Origin: DATFJT01 sp965230755
GTDB lineage: Bacteria > Bacteroidota > Bacteroidia > Chitinophagales > Saprospiraceae
DNA length: 64,000 bases
NCBI GenBank assembly: GCA_965230755.1
Contig: CBDDLT010000015.1
Coordinates: 1-64,000, forward strand
Direction: 5' to 3'
Shown here: positions 18,063 to 28,349 of the stretch, one piece after another
Numbering within the stretch: position 1 is the first letter of the stretch
Layout of the letters: the number at the start of each line of letters is the position of its first letter
Position numbers and translations under genes: made by a program
Notes under the pieces: model-generated
Database searches by the model: none
The model's input: the letters and a program-made list of their open reading frames with translations, nothing else
What the model was told of the DNA's origin: nothing

Positions 18063-19358
18063 TTACGGAAAAATAGTGAAGTCCTTGGTTCCCAAGATTA
18101 CTCCATTTCTTATTCCTTCAATGGTGACCGTAGAATAGGCTAAATCAGGATTAGACCATAACTCCACTGGTGTATCACTGGAACTATCGCAATTGACATA
18201 AGTGACATGTTGGTATTGCACTTGACCATATAACTCATACCTTAATCTTACGGAATAATCTGCTTGCCCGTTACAGTAAGTTTTAATAGGCACTGTCTCA
18301 CCAAGTTGAGGATAAGCATCGTCAATTGAAGGGAAAATCAAACTAACATTTCCTAGACTATATTCAGAAGCTTTATCATAACTATTGCATCGTTCAACGA
18401 AAAATTCGACTTGGCATTCCATAAGAGGGTCATTCTCCAAAGTATATTGAGTTGTTAATGGCTGATCGCCACACTGCTCATGTACAAAGAATCTGGTCGG
18501 TATTCCTTCATAAATAGCCCAAACCGTATAAGCAGTCTCTCCAGATGGAGTACTTGTAACATCAATAGTACTGCCTGGATTTAAAACACCTGTTGCAGAT
18601 ACATTAACATTATTGGTTGCTGGACAACCATACAAATAAGCTAAAGCCAATACATCTGCCCAATTAAATTCGCATTCCTGACAATATTCGCAATTCTCAC
18701 TTAGCATAGAATAAAGTAAATCATTAAATATTGAACTCGTACCATGAACATTTGACGATTGATTCCCATTAGGGGTATATGGTACGTGGACTCCATTATT
18801 AGCATCGTTATCAAGCATTCCTAGAGTTTGGCCGATTGCTCTCATTGCTGCCCTCTTAAAAGCACATGCTGGAATTTCCGCAAATTCACAATTGCTCCAA
18901 TCAGTGCAAGGACAATATTCCCAATTCGTGGAAAAAGTTACTTCACCTCCCATCTGACCTCCTGAAGAAAATGTTGTGGTTACACCTCCATCCAAAGGGG
19001 AAGGAGTAGAACCAATTCCGAATGCGCACCAGTCTCCATCGACACAATTAAAAATTAGGTCTGCTCCAGTAGCTGATGCTGCAGGAATATAACGAAGTGT
19101 CAAATCTAGGTCATTATATTCATTAATGGCTTCAAGAACTCCATTTTCATAATCTGTTCCTACACAACTTTGATCAATATAAAAAGTTATTTCAAAAGCC
19201 TCGCAGGGTGTAATTACCTGAAAATTAGTCGCTACACGTTGTCTATCATCAGTCTGAATTTCTTCTATTAAAGTGCCAGTGATATCTTCAGAATCATCTT
19301 TACAAGCAACTAAAAAAAGAATAAAAATAAATAAGTAAACTAGGTTTAAAATTTTCAT
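18063..19358 (-). CDS. lipoprotein resembling M57 (HEIGH) metallopeptidases, active site lost
   Basis: The 431-residue lipoprotein has its lipobox at LVAC19. Residues 70-185 follow the outline of M57 'HEIGH' peptidases: AINEYNDLDLTLRY, then GADLIF, then VTFSTNW, then a helix ending IGQTLGM. In active relatives that helix reads HExGHxxGxxH. Here the ligand and catalytic positions are R173, A174, Q177 and D183, so zinc and catalysis should be absent. The rest is cysteine-rich (about 20 Cys) with two or three C-terminal beta domains. It has its own terminator and sits between two copies of an amylase C-terminal repeat. A binding or structural surface role is inferred. The family assignment is my reading and is moderately sure. 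Confidence 0.55.
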   Translation of the reverse strand: MKILNLVYLFIFILFLVACKDDSEDITGTLIEEIQTDDRQRVATNFQVITPCEAFEITFYIDQSCVGTDYENGVLEAINEYNDLDLTLRYIPAASATGADLIFNCVDGDWCAFGIGSTPSPLDGGVTTTFSSGGQMGGEVTFSTNWEYCPCTDWSNCEFAEIPACAFKRAAMRAIGQTLGMLDNDANNGVHVPYTPNGNQSSNVHGTSSIFNDLLYSMLSENCEYCQECEFNWADVLALAYLYGCPATNNVNVSATGVLNPGSTIDVTSTPSGETAYTVWAIYEGIPTRFFVHEQCGDQPLTTQYTLENDPLMECQVEFFVERCNSYDKASEYSLGNVSLIFPSIDDAYPQLGETVPIKTYCNGQADYSVRLRYELYGQVQYQHVTYVNCDSSSDTPVELWSNPDLAYSTVTIEGIRNGVILGTKDFTIFP

Positions 19359-19578
19359 TTGAGTAAATTTAAAAATGACGTTCTACCTTATTGTAAGAGT
19401 TGTCGAACAATAATTTCTCTAATCATAAATACCTTAAAATCTTGGAAACCAAAGTGTCAAATTGAGTAAAGCATGTGTTCTTATTAAAGGTAAGAATTTT
19501 TACATATATCTTTTAATAAAATAAATATATGTTTAAAAGAATGCTGAGCATGTAATCAATGAATCCCTGAAAAACAAC

Positions 19579-21435
19579 TTAAATTAAGTCTATTTTTAAT
19601 ATTTTAAAATCCTTTGGTGATATTTTTATTTCGCCCAAAGACTTATTTTTCGACTTATCATTTATGATATCCATTACAACCTTCTTTTTGTTCAGAATTT
19701 CATCAAATCTATCGGATTTTATATCTATAACATCGTCACTCTTATTGATAATTAACAGCACTATTTCGTCCTCCATGATTCTTGCTAAAGCATAAACTCC
19801 TTGTTCCGGTGCAAAGTGGACAGTACTTCCCTTTTTAAGGATGTCAGATTCTAGTCGAAAGTTCAATAGTTTCTTAAGAAATAGCTGCATATCTTTTTGC
19901 TCATCTGATAGACCCGAACCCGTAAATGCACTGACTGAGTCCATCGTCCATCCTCCGGGCATATCGGATCGAATGACCCCATGGTTGCCTAAAGAATCCG
20001 AATTGGTCATCAGTATTTCAGTACCATAATAAATCTGAGGAACACGAGGCATCATGATGATTAGTGCAAGGGCCATTTTGGTCAAATTAATATCTTCCCC
20101 GAGCTGAGTATGAATTCTGTCCATATCATGATTGTCCCCAAACAATAGCAGGTTTTCCGGTTGTGAATAATGAAAATCATTGGCCAGGCCCTCATAAATT
20201 TTCACTAAGCCATTATCCCATGATTCTTTTTCTTTGAGCCCATCGACTATAAATTGCTGCATGGCAAAATCCATTGCGTGGCTTAAATTTGATTGATATC
20301 CATCTCTGTTATTGGCCTCACTCAACCAATAAGCGATGAGCAAAGGATTATAACTCCATTCCTCCCCAACAATACTGAATTGCGGATATTCTTCCATTAT
20401 GGCTCCAGCCCAATTCGACATAAAATTCTTGTCCGGATAAGGGTAAGTATCCTGTCTAATTCCGCCTAAACCCAATGTCTCAATCCACCATATAGAATTT
20501 TGAATGATATAATTGGCTAAAAAAGGATTTTCCTGATTCAAGTCGGGCATATTTGGAACAAACCAACCTTTTACCATTTTGTCCCTATCATAATCAGATG
20601 CATAAGGGTCTTGATTGGTGGTTCTGCGATGATTGGTTTGCACATAAACATCGGTGTTATTCACCCAATCTTTAAACGGTAAATCTTGCATCCACCAGTG
20701 ATATTTTCCGCAATGATTGGCAACTTGGTCCATGATCAACTTGATTCCTTTCGATCGACAACTGTCTGCCAATTCGATGTACTCTTCCATTGTTCCAAAT
20801 CTAGGATCAACCCTATAATAATCTGTTATGGCATAACCGTGATAGGACCACTTTGGCATATCATTGATGAGCAAAGGACTGGACCATAATGCGGTAAATC
20901 CCATATCCCTGATATAATCCAATTGATTAATAATCCCCCTAATATCGCCACCATGTCGAGTGAAGTTTAGAGATCGGTCGACATCAATTTCTCTTAGATT
21001 TCCGAAGCTGTCATTGGATTCATCTCCATTCGAAAATCGATCAGGAGTAATTAAGTAAATGACATCTTCATGATCAAATCCTTTGATCTTTTCTGCTCCC
21101 CATTCTCTTTCTTTTAGTACATAGTCTATTTTACCTACTATTTCATTTTTCTTAAGAAGCTGGATCGAATAGGTACCGTCCGGAGTTGCACTTAAATCCA
21201 AATCTATGAACAAGTAGTTTGGGCTATCGCCATAGTGGTAATTGTTTATTTTCAAATTCTTTGATTGAGGGACCAGCTCTTTATATCCAATGCTATCTCC
21301 TCGAACCAAGAGTTGTAGGTTTGAATTCTCCATCCCACTCCACCAATGGGGCGGCTCAATCCGGATTTCATCTTGAGCACACAGTTCAATCGATGCAAAA
21401 CTTAAAACTATTAAAACGAATTTGATGATTTTCAT
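19579..21435 (-). CDS. GH13 neopullulanase/cyclomaltodextrinase-like enzyme (SusA-like)
   Basis: The 618-residue enzyme has a type I signal peptide ending ELCAQ, then a cyclomaltodextrinase-type N-domain (EPPHWWSGM, about residues 25-110), a GH13 barrel and a C-terminal beta domain. The four conserved regions are visible: IMDQVANHC, GGIRQD with nucleophile D329, IVGEEW with acid/base E358, and LFGDNHD with D437. It should cleave imported maltodextrins in the periplasm, like SusA. The C-terminal 90 residues are duplicated as a remnant at 17614-17953. No lipobox and no T9SS domain are present. Confidence 0.9.
   Translation of the reverse strand: MKIIKFVLIVLSFASIELCAQDEIRIEPPHWWSGMENSNLQLLVRGDSIGYKELVPQSKNLKINNYHYGDSPNYLFIDLDLSATPDGTYSIQLLKKNEIVGKIDYVLKEREWGAEKIKGFDHEDVIYLITPDRFSNGDESNDSFGNLREIDVDRSLNFTRHGGDIRGIINQLDYIRDMGFTALWSSPLLINDMPKWSYHGYAITDYYRVDPRFGTMEEYIELADSCRSKGIKLIMDQVANHCGKYHWWMQDLPFKDWVNNTDVYVQTNHRRTTNQDPYASDYDRDKMVKGWFVPNMPDLNQENPFLANYIIQNSIWWIETLGLGGIRQDTYPYPDKNFMSNWAGAIMEEYPQFSIVGEEWSYNPLLIAYWLSEANNRDGYQSNLSHAMDFAMQQFIVDGLKEKESWDNGLVKIYEGLANDFHYSQPENLLLFGDNHDMDRIHTQLGEDINLTKMALALIIMMPRVPQIYYGTEILMTNSDSLGNHGVIRSDMPGGWTMDSVSAFTGSGLSDEQKDMQLFLKKLLNFRLESDILKKGSTVHFAPEQGVYALARIMEDEIVLLIINKSDDVIDIKSDRFDEILNKKKVVMDIINDKSKNKSLGEIKISPKDFKILKIDLI
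19588..19888. repeat. direct repeat copy B (amylase C-terminus)
   Basis: This is the intact partner of the repeat at 17617-17903 and lies inside the 3' end of the SusA-like gene. The shared segment covers LIINKS(N/D)DVIDI through KISPKDFKILKI. Copy A is the decayed one. Confidence 0.85.
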
Positions 21436-21612
21436 GATGTTTACTTAAAAGACGTACTACTTTACTTGCCAAGCAAAAATTCTAATGATTTAGACAGTCT
21501 CTGATTCCAATAAATCTCGCAATTAAAGGATAGAACAACAATGAGGATTAACAATAAGAAACCGCAAAACCCAATAGTATTGAACTTTTAGCGAATTCGA
21601 AATACGATTGAA

Positions 21613-24336
21613 TCAAATCTTGACATATTGAAATTCGATCTTACTTCCATCAAAGAGCTCTAATACTATCCAATACGTGCCAGAGGCGAGAAATGAAAAG
21701 TCCAGTTTGTTCTGAGATTCGTCTTCTGCAATCATTTGGCCAATCATATTGTACACTTTTGCTGTGACAGGATAATCCGAATAAAATATTTCGATCTCTC
21801 CCATGCCCGGATTGGGTCCAAATGAAATTGGTCCAACTGGTCTTTCAACTACTTCTGAAATTTGGAAATTCGAGTATAATCTGAATTCTCCAGGCTGTAA
21901 AAATATTTGTCTTAAAGGTTCTGGAAATTCAAATTGTTGTTGTCCAAAATACTCATACCATTCTCCTTCCAATTCAACATTTACAAAAGCCAACGAGCTT
22001 TCAGTACCCGTATTGGCAATAGCTATTATTCTTTGCTGTCCATTTCTTAGCACAACGTGCTTAACTATGGATCCAGCATCGATATCAAAATCATTGGTAT
22101 GGAAAATATCCAGACTGTCTCTAAGGTTTAATAACTGTTGATAATGCATTTTCAATTCCTGCCTTTTAGGATTGCTAGCCTCAGACCAGAAGACAGGCTT
22201 TTCACAAATTCTACAGGGATCATCGATGCTGATATCAAAACCGAATTCACCGAACATCCAAATCAATTTAGGACCTGGAACAGTAAAATAAAGTAGCGCA
22301 GCCATTTTAGATCTCTCTATAGCAGTATCAAAATCCTTTGGATCATAAGTACCATTTGTATTTCCCCACATTTGAGTTTTGAACATCTGTCGCTCTTCAT
22401 CATGACTCTCCATATAAGGAATAAGCAATGGTTCGCTAAAGCCCCTCTCTCTGAAGTCCATCCCTATAAAATTAGACTCAGATGGATAACCCATCGCCAC
22501 TTGAGAAAAGTTGTGATTGTGATTTCCCCAGAGCATCATACCATGAGCGGCCAATTGCATTTCTTCATTTTGAGGACCAAAATGCTCTAGAATAACATAT
22601 GACTGGTCATCAATACTCCAAACATGATCCGCGTATTCCTTGAGGAGATTGATTCGATTCTGATCAAAGAAGCCACCATCTCCGGGTCTTTGCGTTAACC
22701 CTTTGGTAAAGTCTAGTCGATAGCCGTCGATGTGGTATTCTTCGATCCAATAAGCAAGCACATCTTTGCTGTACGCACGTGTTCTCCCCCTATCGTGATT
22801 CATATCGTAACCAAATGAAAATGTTTGATTTGGGGATAGTTCATTGAACCAGGGATTATTTGCAGCCGGCCTGCTCAATTCAGAATTCCAATACATTTGA
22901 ACCATGGGATTCTGGCTATAGGTATGATTTAAAACTATATCAAGTATTACGGCTATACCGCGACGATGACACTCGTCAATCAACATTTTGAAATCCTCCT
23001 TAGTGCCGTAGTATTTATCCAATGCCATATGAAATGAAGTATTGTAGCCCCAACTACTATTACCTTCGAATTCATTTACAGGCATAAACTCGATGGCATT
23101 GATACCTAAGGACTTTAAATAATCTAAGGTATCGATCAAGTCCAAATAATTATGGGAATCCAGAAATTCTCGCATTAGCAACTCATATATTACCAATTCC
23201 TCAGCTTTTGGTCTGGTATAATTGTCATACCGCCAATCAAAAGGTTCTTCATTCAAGGTAATTGTTGAAACTATTCCTGTCGTCTTATTGACAGGATAAG
23301 GTTTAAGATCTGGATACACATTATTGGAGATAAACTGATCATTCGAAGGATCCAAAACTTTTTCTGTATATGGATCCGCAACTCTAATTTCTCCATCGAT
23401 AAAATACTGATAAGCGTATTCTTCTCTTTCGTTAAGATCTGTTTTATCAATCCAGAAAAGTTGCCGTGAAGGATCATAATTCATTTGATCATCTTCACTC
23501 GCTGTCCAATCATTAAAATCTCCAATCAGAAAAACAAAATTTTTATTGGGGGCTTCCAACATAAATCGTGTAGTTTTCGAATCTTCAAAATACTCTATAC
23601 CATCTCTCTTGCTACCATCGGATAAGACTATATCTCTTGTCTCATTTGCGATGTAAAGATTCAAAGTTGATTGTAGAACGTCCGGTCCATTAAATGCGAG
23701 TATATCAATTATCTTATCACCAGAAATATTATAGCTTATTTCGGTATTTACTTCATTTCCAATTACAGTTGCAGAGATATTATCAGAAGAATAATGAATA
23801 CTGTCCGCTCCCAGTGCTATAATCCTAATTGAAATAGGTTCATTGATACCATGTATGCTATTGTTAGAAGGTGATAAAATGTTCAAGCCATCATTGGCGA
23901 AAACATCTAAAAACAAATCTGCCGTTTGTTCTGTTCCTGTTGCATTTCTGAATACAAAGGCTAATTGAGATACGGATTGATTTTGCAAACCATAAAAATT
24001 AGTGATGCTCGATTCAATTTGCAGTTGATACATTCCACCTCCCAAATTCTCTAGCATGGGTTGAACATTATTATCTCCCCAGTTCCCAATGACATTGGAC
24101 CACGAATTACTCCCTTGTAGAATTACTCCAGTATGGGCATACAAATCCACAGACTGTCCCTCCAGAGGACAACTACATTGATTGGCATCGAAGAAAACCG
24201 TAACCGCTCCATCTTGAACCGGCAATTGTGGATCACTGGATATTTGCTGTGCACTTATTTCAATATGAGAGAAACTCAAAACGATGAAAGCAAGGACAGA
24301 AGGAATCGAAAACAAACTTAGGATCGAACGAAACAT
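21613..24336 (-). CDS. secreted GH13 alpha-amylase/pullulanase with starch-binding-like N-domains and T9SS sorting domain
   Basis: From ATG at 24336 the protein is 907 residues; an upstream TTG at 24396 only adds residues before the signal peptide, which ends EISAQ. A CSCPLEGQSV beta domain (possibly starch-binding) comes first. A CBM48-like domain follows (FLIGDFNDWTASEDD, YQYFIDGE). The GH13 barrel has DIVLNHTY, GYRLDFTKG (nucleophile D), ILEHFG (acid E) and ESHDEE. The C-terminal roughly 80 residues (FGPNPGMGEIEI, VYNMIGQMI, SGTYWIVLE) form a T9SS type A sorting domain, so the enzyme should be exported to the surface or medium. It starts starch breakdown. A 294-base non-coding gap lies upstream. 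Confidence 0.9.
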   Translation of the reverse strand: MFRSILSLFSIPSVLAFIVLSFSHIEISAQQISSDPQLPVQDGAVTVFFDANQCSCPLEGQSVDLYAHTGVILQGSNSWSNVIGNWGDNNVQPMLENLGGGMYQLQIESSITNFYGLQNQSVSQLAFVFRNATGTEQTADLFLDVFANDGLNILSPSNNSIHGINEPISIRIIALGADSIHYSSDNISATVIGNEVNTEISYNISGDKIIDILAFNGPDVLQSTLNLYIANETRDIVLSDGSKRDGIEYFEDSKTTRFMLEAPNKNFVFLIGDFNDWTASEDDQMNYDPSRQLFWIDKTDLNEREEYAYQYFIDGEIRVADPYTEKVLDPSNDQFISNNVYPDLKPYPVNKTTGIVSTITLNEEPFDWRYDNYTRPKAEELVIYELLMREFLDSHNYLDLIDTLDYLKSLGINAIEFMPVNEFEGNSSWGYNTSFHMALDKYYGTKEDFKMLIDECHRRGIAVILDIVLNHTYSQNPMVQMYWNSELSRPAANNPWFNELSPNQTFSFGYDMNHDRGRTRAYSKDVLAYWIEEYHIDGYRLDFTKGLTQRPGDGGFFDQNRINLLKEYADHVWSIDDQSYVILEHFGPQNEEMQLAAHGMMLWGNHNHNFSQVAMGYPSESNFIGMDFRERGFSEPLLIPYMESHDEERQMFKTQMWGNTNGTYDPKDFDTAIERSKMAALLYFTVPGPKLIWMFGEFGFDISIDDPCRICEKPVFWSEASNPKRQELKMHYQQLLNLRDSLDIFHTNDFDIDAGSIVKHVVLRNGQQRIIAIANTGTESSLAFVNVELEGEWYEYFGQQQFEFPEPLRQIFLQPGEFRLYSNFQISEVVERPVGPISFGPNPGMGEIEIFYSDYPVTAKVYNMIGQMIAEDESQNKLDFSFLASGTYWIVLELFDGSKIEFQYVKI

Positions 24337-24630
24337 AGAAATATTAATATTTACTAGCTGGGTAACATTAAAAGATTGTGATAAGTTTTTACCCAAGGTA
24401 ATTTACAATTTCTTAACAAAGAAGTCATAGTTTCCAAAACAAAAAACACCATTTCTATCGATCACGCTTTTGAGCTTAAATCCAATTACTGCAGATTTTA
24501 CTTCTTGGGTACAAGAATAATAATACTAGAATTAAATTCAACTAGTACCTATTCAGAAAGATATTAGAATTAACTCCATAGCTTGATCGCAATAAGTTTA
24601 TGAGAAAATTCTAACAAAAGCTATTCGTAT

Positions 24631-26025
24631 CTACTTATCAACCAGCACCAAATATGAATTTTCTTCAACAGTTAACTGATTACCTGCTATCTCTCCTCCA
24701 TTCCATATCTTCCAATTCTTGTCTTGTAGAGATTCGGGTAAATCATATTGAACAGCTTCGTCGCCAAAATTTAAAATAACCAGCATTTTTTCTTGTTTAC
24801 TCTCTTGGTCCAGTCTGGTATAAACCAATAAATTAGGATCGACTGTCTCTAAGAATTGGATAGAGCTTTTAATGTTACTAGCAGCCAACACAGGATTATT
24901 TTTCTTTAGATCAACAAGGTCGCGGTAGATGGTTGCATAGCTTGTATCAAACTTCCAATTGATCTGATCCTTCTCAAAGAATTCCAGTCGCTTATTGAGC
25001 CCTGCTTCTTGTCCCGAATAAATCAGCGGCATTCCAGGTATTGTAAAACTAAAGACCATCATATTGCCGTAATTCTCCCCCATCCTTTCCTCCACCGTTC
25101 CATTCCAGGAATTCTCATCGTGATTACTAGTAAACATCATCTTCAAGATAGAATCCCTACCTGATTCCCGCTGATGATCGAAATAGGCGATAATACTATC
25201 CAGTGGAAATTCGCCTTTTGTTACCTGATTCATGATATGATGCAAATGCCATCCATAAGACATGTGAAAAGCTTTATCGTGCAATTCATCTTTTTCCGCC
25301 TCCGCCAATAGAAAATACTTGCCTCTTCGATCCAATTCTACTCTTAGACTCTGCCAGAAATCCAGAGGAACCATTCCAGCCACATCACACCTAAAACCAT
25401 CGAAATTCATCTCATCTATCCAATACATCATATTAGCAATCATGCTGTCCCGCATTTCCTGGTTATCATAGTTCAGTTGGATCACGTCCGACCAATCAGG
25501 AACCGGTGGTCGGAAGTTACCTGTAGAGTCTTTAGAATAAAACTCCGGGTGTCCCTCTGTCCAATAATGATCCCATGCAGTATGATTACCGACCCAGTCC
25601 AAGATCACAATCATTTCATGCTCGTGGATGGACTCGACAAGGCTCAATAGATCCTCTTGAGTGCCGTGATCGGGACTAACTTTTCGATAATCGCTGATAG
25701 AATAGTAGCTCCCCATTGATCCCTTTCTATTTTTCTTGCCAATTTCCTGAAGGGGCATTAACCAAAGTATTTTGACACCTAATTCTTTCAATCGTGGTAA
25801 ATGTTTTTCAAATGCACTAAAACTTCCCTCCTCAGTATATTGCCTTAAATTGACTTCGTATATGGTCGCATCATCAATAAATGACTTCACATTTTCTACT
25901 ACTAAAGGAGATTCTACAATAGCCACTTCTTCAACTTTAGAGTCTTCCGTAGTGCATGCCATAACAAGAGTAAATAGACTCAGGTAGCATAAATAAATCA
26001 AAAACTTATTGTTCATTTTAGTCAT
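24631..26025 (-). CDS. GH13 alpha-amylase lipoprotein
   Basis: The 464-residue enzyme has a lipobox LVMAC24. The barrel begins IYEVNLRQYT. It has ILDWVGNH, GFRCD with nucleophile D214, LLAEAE with acid E242 and TSNHDEN with D303. Length is close to a bare catalytic barrel plus a short C-domain (LVILNFGDEAV). The start overlaps the preceding GH13 stop by 4 bases (ATGA); a second ATG three codons in is also possible. Its place in the operon and its lipid anchor suggest maltodextrin trimming in the periplasm or at the outer membrane. Confidence 0.9.
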   Translation of the reverse strand: MTKMNNKFLIYLCYLSLFTLVMACTTEDSKVEEVAIVESPLVVENVKSFIDDATIYEVNLRQYTEEGSFSAFEKHLPRLKELGVKILWLMPLQEIGKKNRKGSMGSYYSISDYRKVSPDHGTQEDLLSLVESIHEHEMIVILDWVGNHTAWDHYWTEGHPEFYSKDSTGNFRPPVPDWSDVIQLNYDNQEMRDSMIANMMYWIDEMNFDGFRCDVAGMVPLDFWQSLRVELDRRGKYFLLAEAEKDELHDKAFHMSYGWHLHHIMNQVTKGEFPLDSIIAYFDHQRESGRDSILKMMFTSNHDENSWNGTVEERMGENYGNMMVFSFTIPGMPLIYSGQEAGLNKRLEFFEKDQINWKFDTSYATIYRDLVDLKKNNPVLAASNIKSSIQFLETVDPNLLVYTRLDQESKQEKMLVILNFGDEAVQYDLPESLQDKNWKIWNGGEIAGNQLTVEENSYLVLVDK

Positions 26026-28349
26026 CGTTTATTGTAAAAGATTTCACATGATCTTCCGGGAATATTGGCCATACCATTTTCGATCGAAGATTCAAATAGA
26101 GAAGCGTTAATCTCCTCATTCAACCGGATTCTATGAGGCTTATCTCCTTTATTGATAATTACGGTATTGATCTGATCCAAATATTTTCTTTCATAGACTA
26201 GGACATCATCACTGGCTTCGACCACCTCAAAACTTCCGTAAATCATGGGCATTGAGTTTGACCTGAAATGCAGTAGTCTGCATGTTTGATTATACAATTC
26301 CGTTTCGTATTTATTCCAGTCATCAAAGCGCATCATTTTCCTATTATCTGGGTCATTGCCTCCACTCATTCCAATTTCATCCCCATAAAAAATGACGGGT
26401 ATACCAGGTACAGTAGCTACTAGTGCATTAAGCATCAAGGACGATTTATAGGCGGTACTATCCTTAATTCCCACATGTCTATTCCAGCCCTCCCATTTCG
26501 AATCCTGATCTAATCTCAGATCGCCAGAAGCATAAGAAATAAATCGAGCCCTATCCTGATTACCGGTAATATTTCCCATCAGGTGGTGATCTCCATAGTA
26601 TTTCATGCTTTTTTCGATCTCCTCACCAATTTTGCTCATGGGTTGAACTCCTAACAGACCCGCAACCATCGCGTCATATAAGTTGAAATCGAATTGAGCA
26701 TCCAGCAATCCATTGCTGAGATATGAGCCGATTAATTCTGTTGTTCCATATGTCTCTCCTAATTGATAGAGAGGGGATTGGGCCGTCTTAAAACCGGCTG
26801 TTTTAAGTTTGCGGGTCAATTCTCTCCAAAATACCATCGGGACATGCTTCGTGGCATCATGCCTAAAGCCATCAAAACCATATTCTTGAATCCAGTAAAC
26901 TGCTGAATCTGACAACATGGTATATACTTCGGGACGAGTTAGATCCAAGCTGGGCATAAACGTATCGAACCAGGTCGTAAGCCTATGCTCATCCCATTTT
27001 TCTGTATTCATCGTTCCATCCGGCAAATAAAGAGATGTAGCTACCTCCGGATGTTCTTGATAGAATGGGTGTTCCTGATGAACGTGATTGGCTACGAAAT
27101 CGAGAAGTACATTCTTATTCAAGGAATGAGCTGTCTGCACCATCTCCTTTAATTCATGCGAATTAGTTAGGCGATCATCCACTTGCGTAAATGAAACCGG
27201 CCAATATCCGTGGTAGGCTGAAAATCTGGTCTCCGGCTCCGGATACTTTCCCCATGCTCCTCTTGAATTCTTAACTACAGGCGATATCCATATTGTATTC
27301 ACGGACAGACTATCAAAATATCCATCCTTTAACTTCGCAGTAGCTCCAGCTACATCTCCGCCGTGATAATTGGCTTTTGGGTGAATATCTTCTTCCGGAT
27401 TTTTCCAATCATTGTCAGTATTCCCATTATAAAATCTATCCAGAAATACGTTATACACGATCGCATTGTAAAAATCTGATCTTTTTAAGGAATTGGCCTC
27501 TGTGATTATCTTACCATTCTCCAAAGGGATGAGCAATTCGTTAGAAATTCCATCTTCATTGAAGGCATAAGCCCGAAGATGAGATCGTTTTTGAGCCTTT
27601 GCCAAACTTGGTATAATCACCTTGACTCCTTCATCCTCTAGTTCAGGTGATATCTTCATATTTTCCCATAGAATCAAATATTCTGTATTGGGCAGTTTCG
27701 AGATTACTACGTTCTCTTTATCATAAGACACTACATCGATACCGAGTTTTTGAACTTCTTTACCCTTGACTTCGAGCAAAGAATTGAGGCCACCATGATT
27801 ATTGCTAGCCTTTCGTTCATTCTGTGTATCCAACATATCCTTTCCATCCGCAATTAGCAGGTATTGATAGTGACCAGGTTCTAGAAAAAACTCGGTTGAG
27901 TAAACCGTTCCTTCTTTATCGAATTCATTAGCATTGGGATTCCAGGCATTCATTTCACCCTTAATTTGTAACTGATCTATGTCCAGGCCTTTGATATCAA
28001 ATGAGTAATTGACTTTTTGCTTGGTTGAAGCTTTAACAGGCAAAGCAAGAACCTGATCTCCAATATACACCTCAACCACATCCATCAGATTTTCAGGATT
28101 ATCGAGCTTTATCCTAAAATCATCGAGAATTGCTATTGATTCATTCTTATACTTAATGGAGTCTATTAGTTCAATGTCAATGACGTAATCTTTTAAATGT
28201 ACTTCCGTAGATTCTACATTCAAACCGACTGGCTTGAAAAGTTCGAGGTTCAATAAATTCGAAGGACTGCTTTGATCTACTTTTCTCTCATTCGTACCAC
28301 ATGAGTAGATTAGAACAGAAATAAGTAGGAATACAATAAATTTATGCAT
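26022..28349 (-). CDS. GH13 alpha-amylase-family lipoprotein with CBM48-like domain
   Basis: The 775-residue protein has a lipobox LIYSC and about 300 residues of N-terminal beta domains. One resembles CBM48 (LQIKGEMNAWNPNA, GHYQYLLIADGK). The GH13 barrel follows: VFLDRFYNG, LLDFVANHVHQ, GFRHDATKH (nucleophile D), QLGETYG (acid E) and ITGNQDRAR. The anchor would place it at the outer membrane or in the periplasm; a SusG-like surface role is possible. Its start overlaps the GH65 stop by 8 bases and its stop overlaps the next GH13 start by 4. Confidence 0.9.
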   Translation of the reverse strand: MHKFIVFLLISVLIYSCGTNERKVDQSSPSNLLNLELFKPVGLNVESTEVHLKDYVIDIELIDSIKYKNESIAILDDFRIKLDNPENLMDVVEVYIGDQVLALPVKASTKQKVNYSFDIKGLDIDQLQIKGEMNAWNPNANEFDKEGTVYSTEFFLEPGHYQYLLIADGKDMLDTQNERKASNNHGGLNSLLEVKGKEVQKLGIDVVSYDKENVVISKLPNTEYLILWENMKISPELEDEGVKVIIPSLAKAQKRSHLRAYAFNEDGISNELLIPLENGKIITEANSLKRSDFYNAIVYNVFLDRFYNGNTDNDWKNPEEDIHPKANYHGGDVAGATAKLKDGYFDSLSVNTIWISPVVKNSRGAWGKYPEPETRFSAYHGYWPVSFTQVDDRLTNSHELKEMVQTAHSLNKNVLLDFVANHVHQEHPFYQEHPEVATSLYLPDGTMNTEKWDEHRLTTWFDTFMPSLDLTRPEVYTMLSDSAVYWIQEYGFDGFRHDATKHVPMVFWRELTRKLKTAGFKTAQSPLYQLGETYGTTELIGSYLSNGLLDAQFDFNLYDAMVAGLLGVQPMSKIGEEIEKSMKYYGDHHLMGNITGNQDRARFISYASGDLRLDQDSKWEGWNRHVGIKDSTAYKSSLMLNALVATVPGIPVIFYGDEIGMSGGNDPDNRKMMRFDDWNKYETELYNQTCRLLHFRSNSMPMIYGSFEVVEASDDVLVYERKYLDQINTVIINKGDKPHRIRLNEEINASLFESSIENGMANIPGRSCEIFYNKR

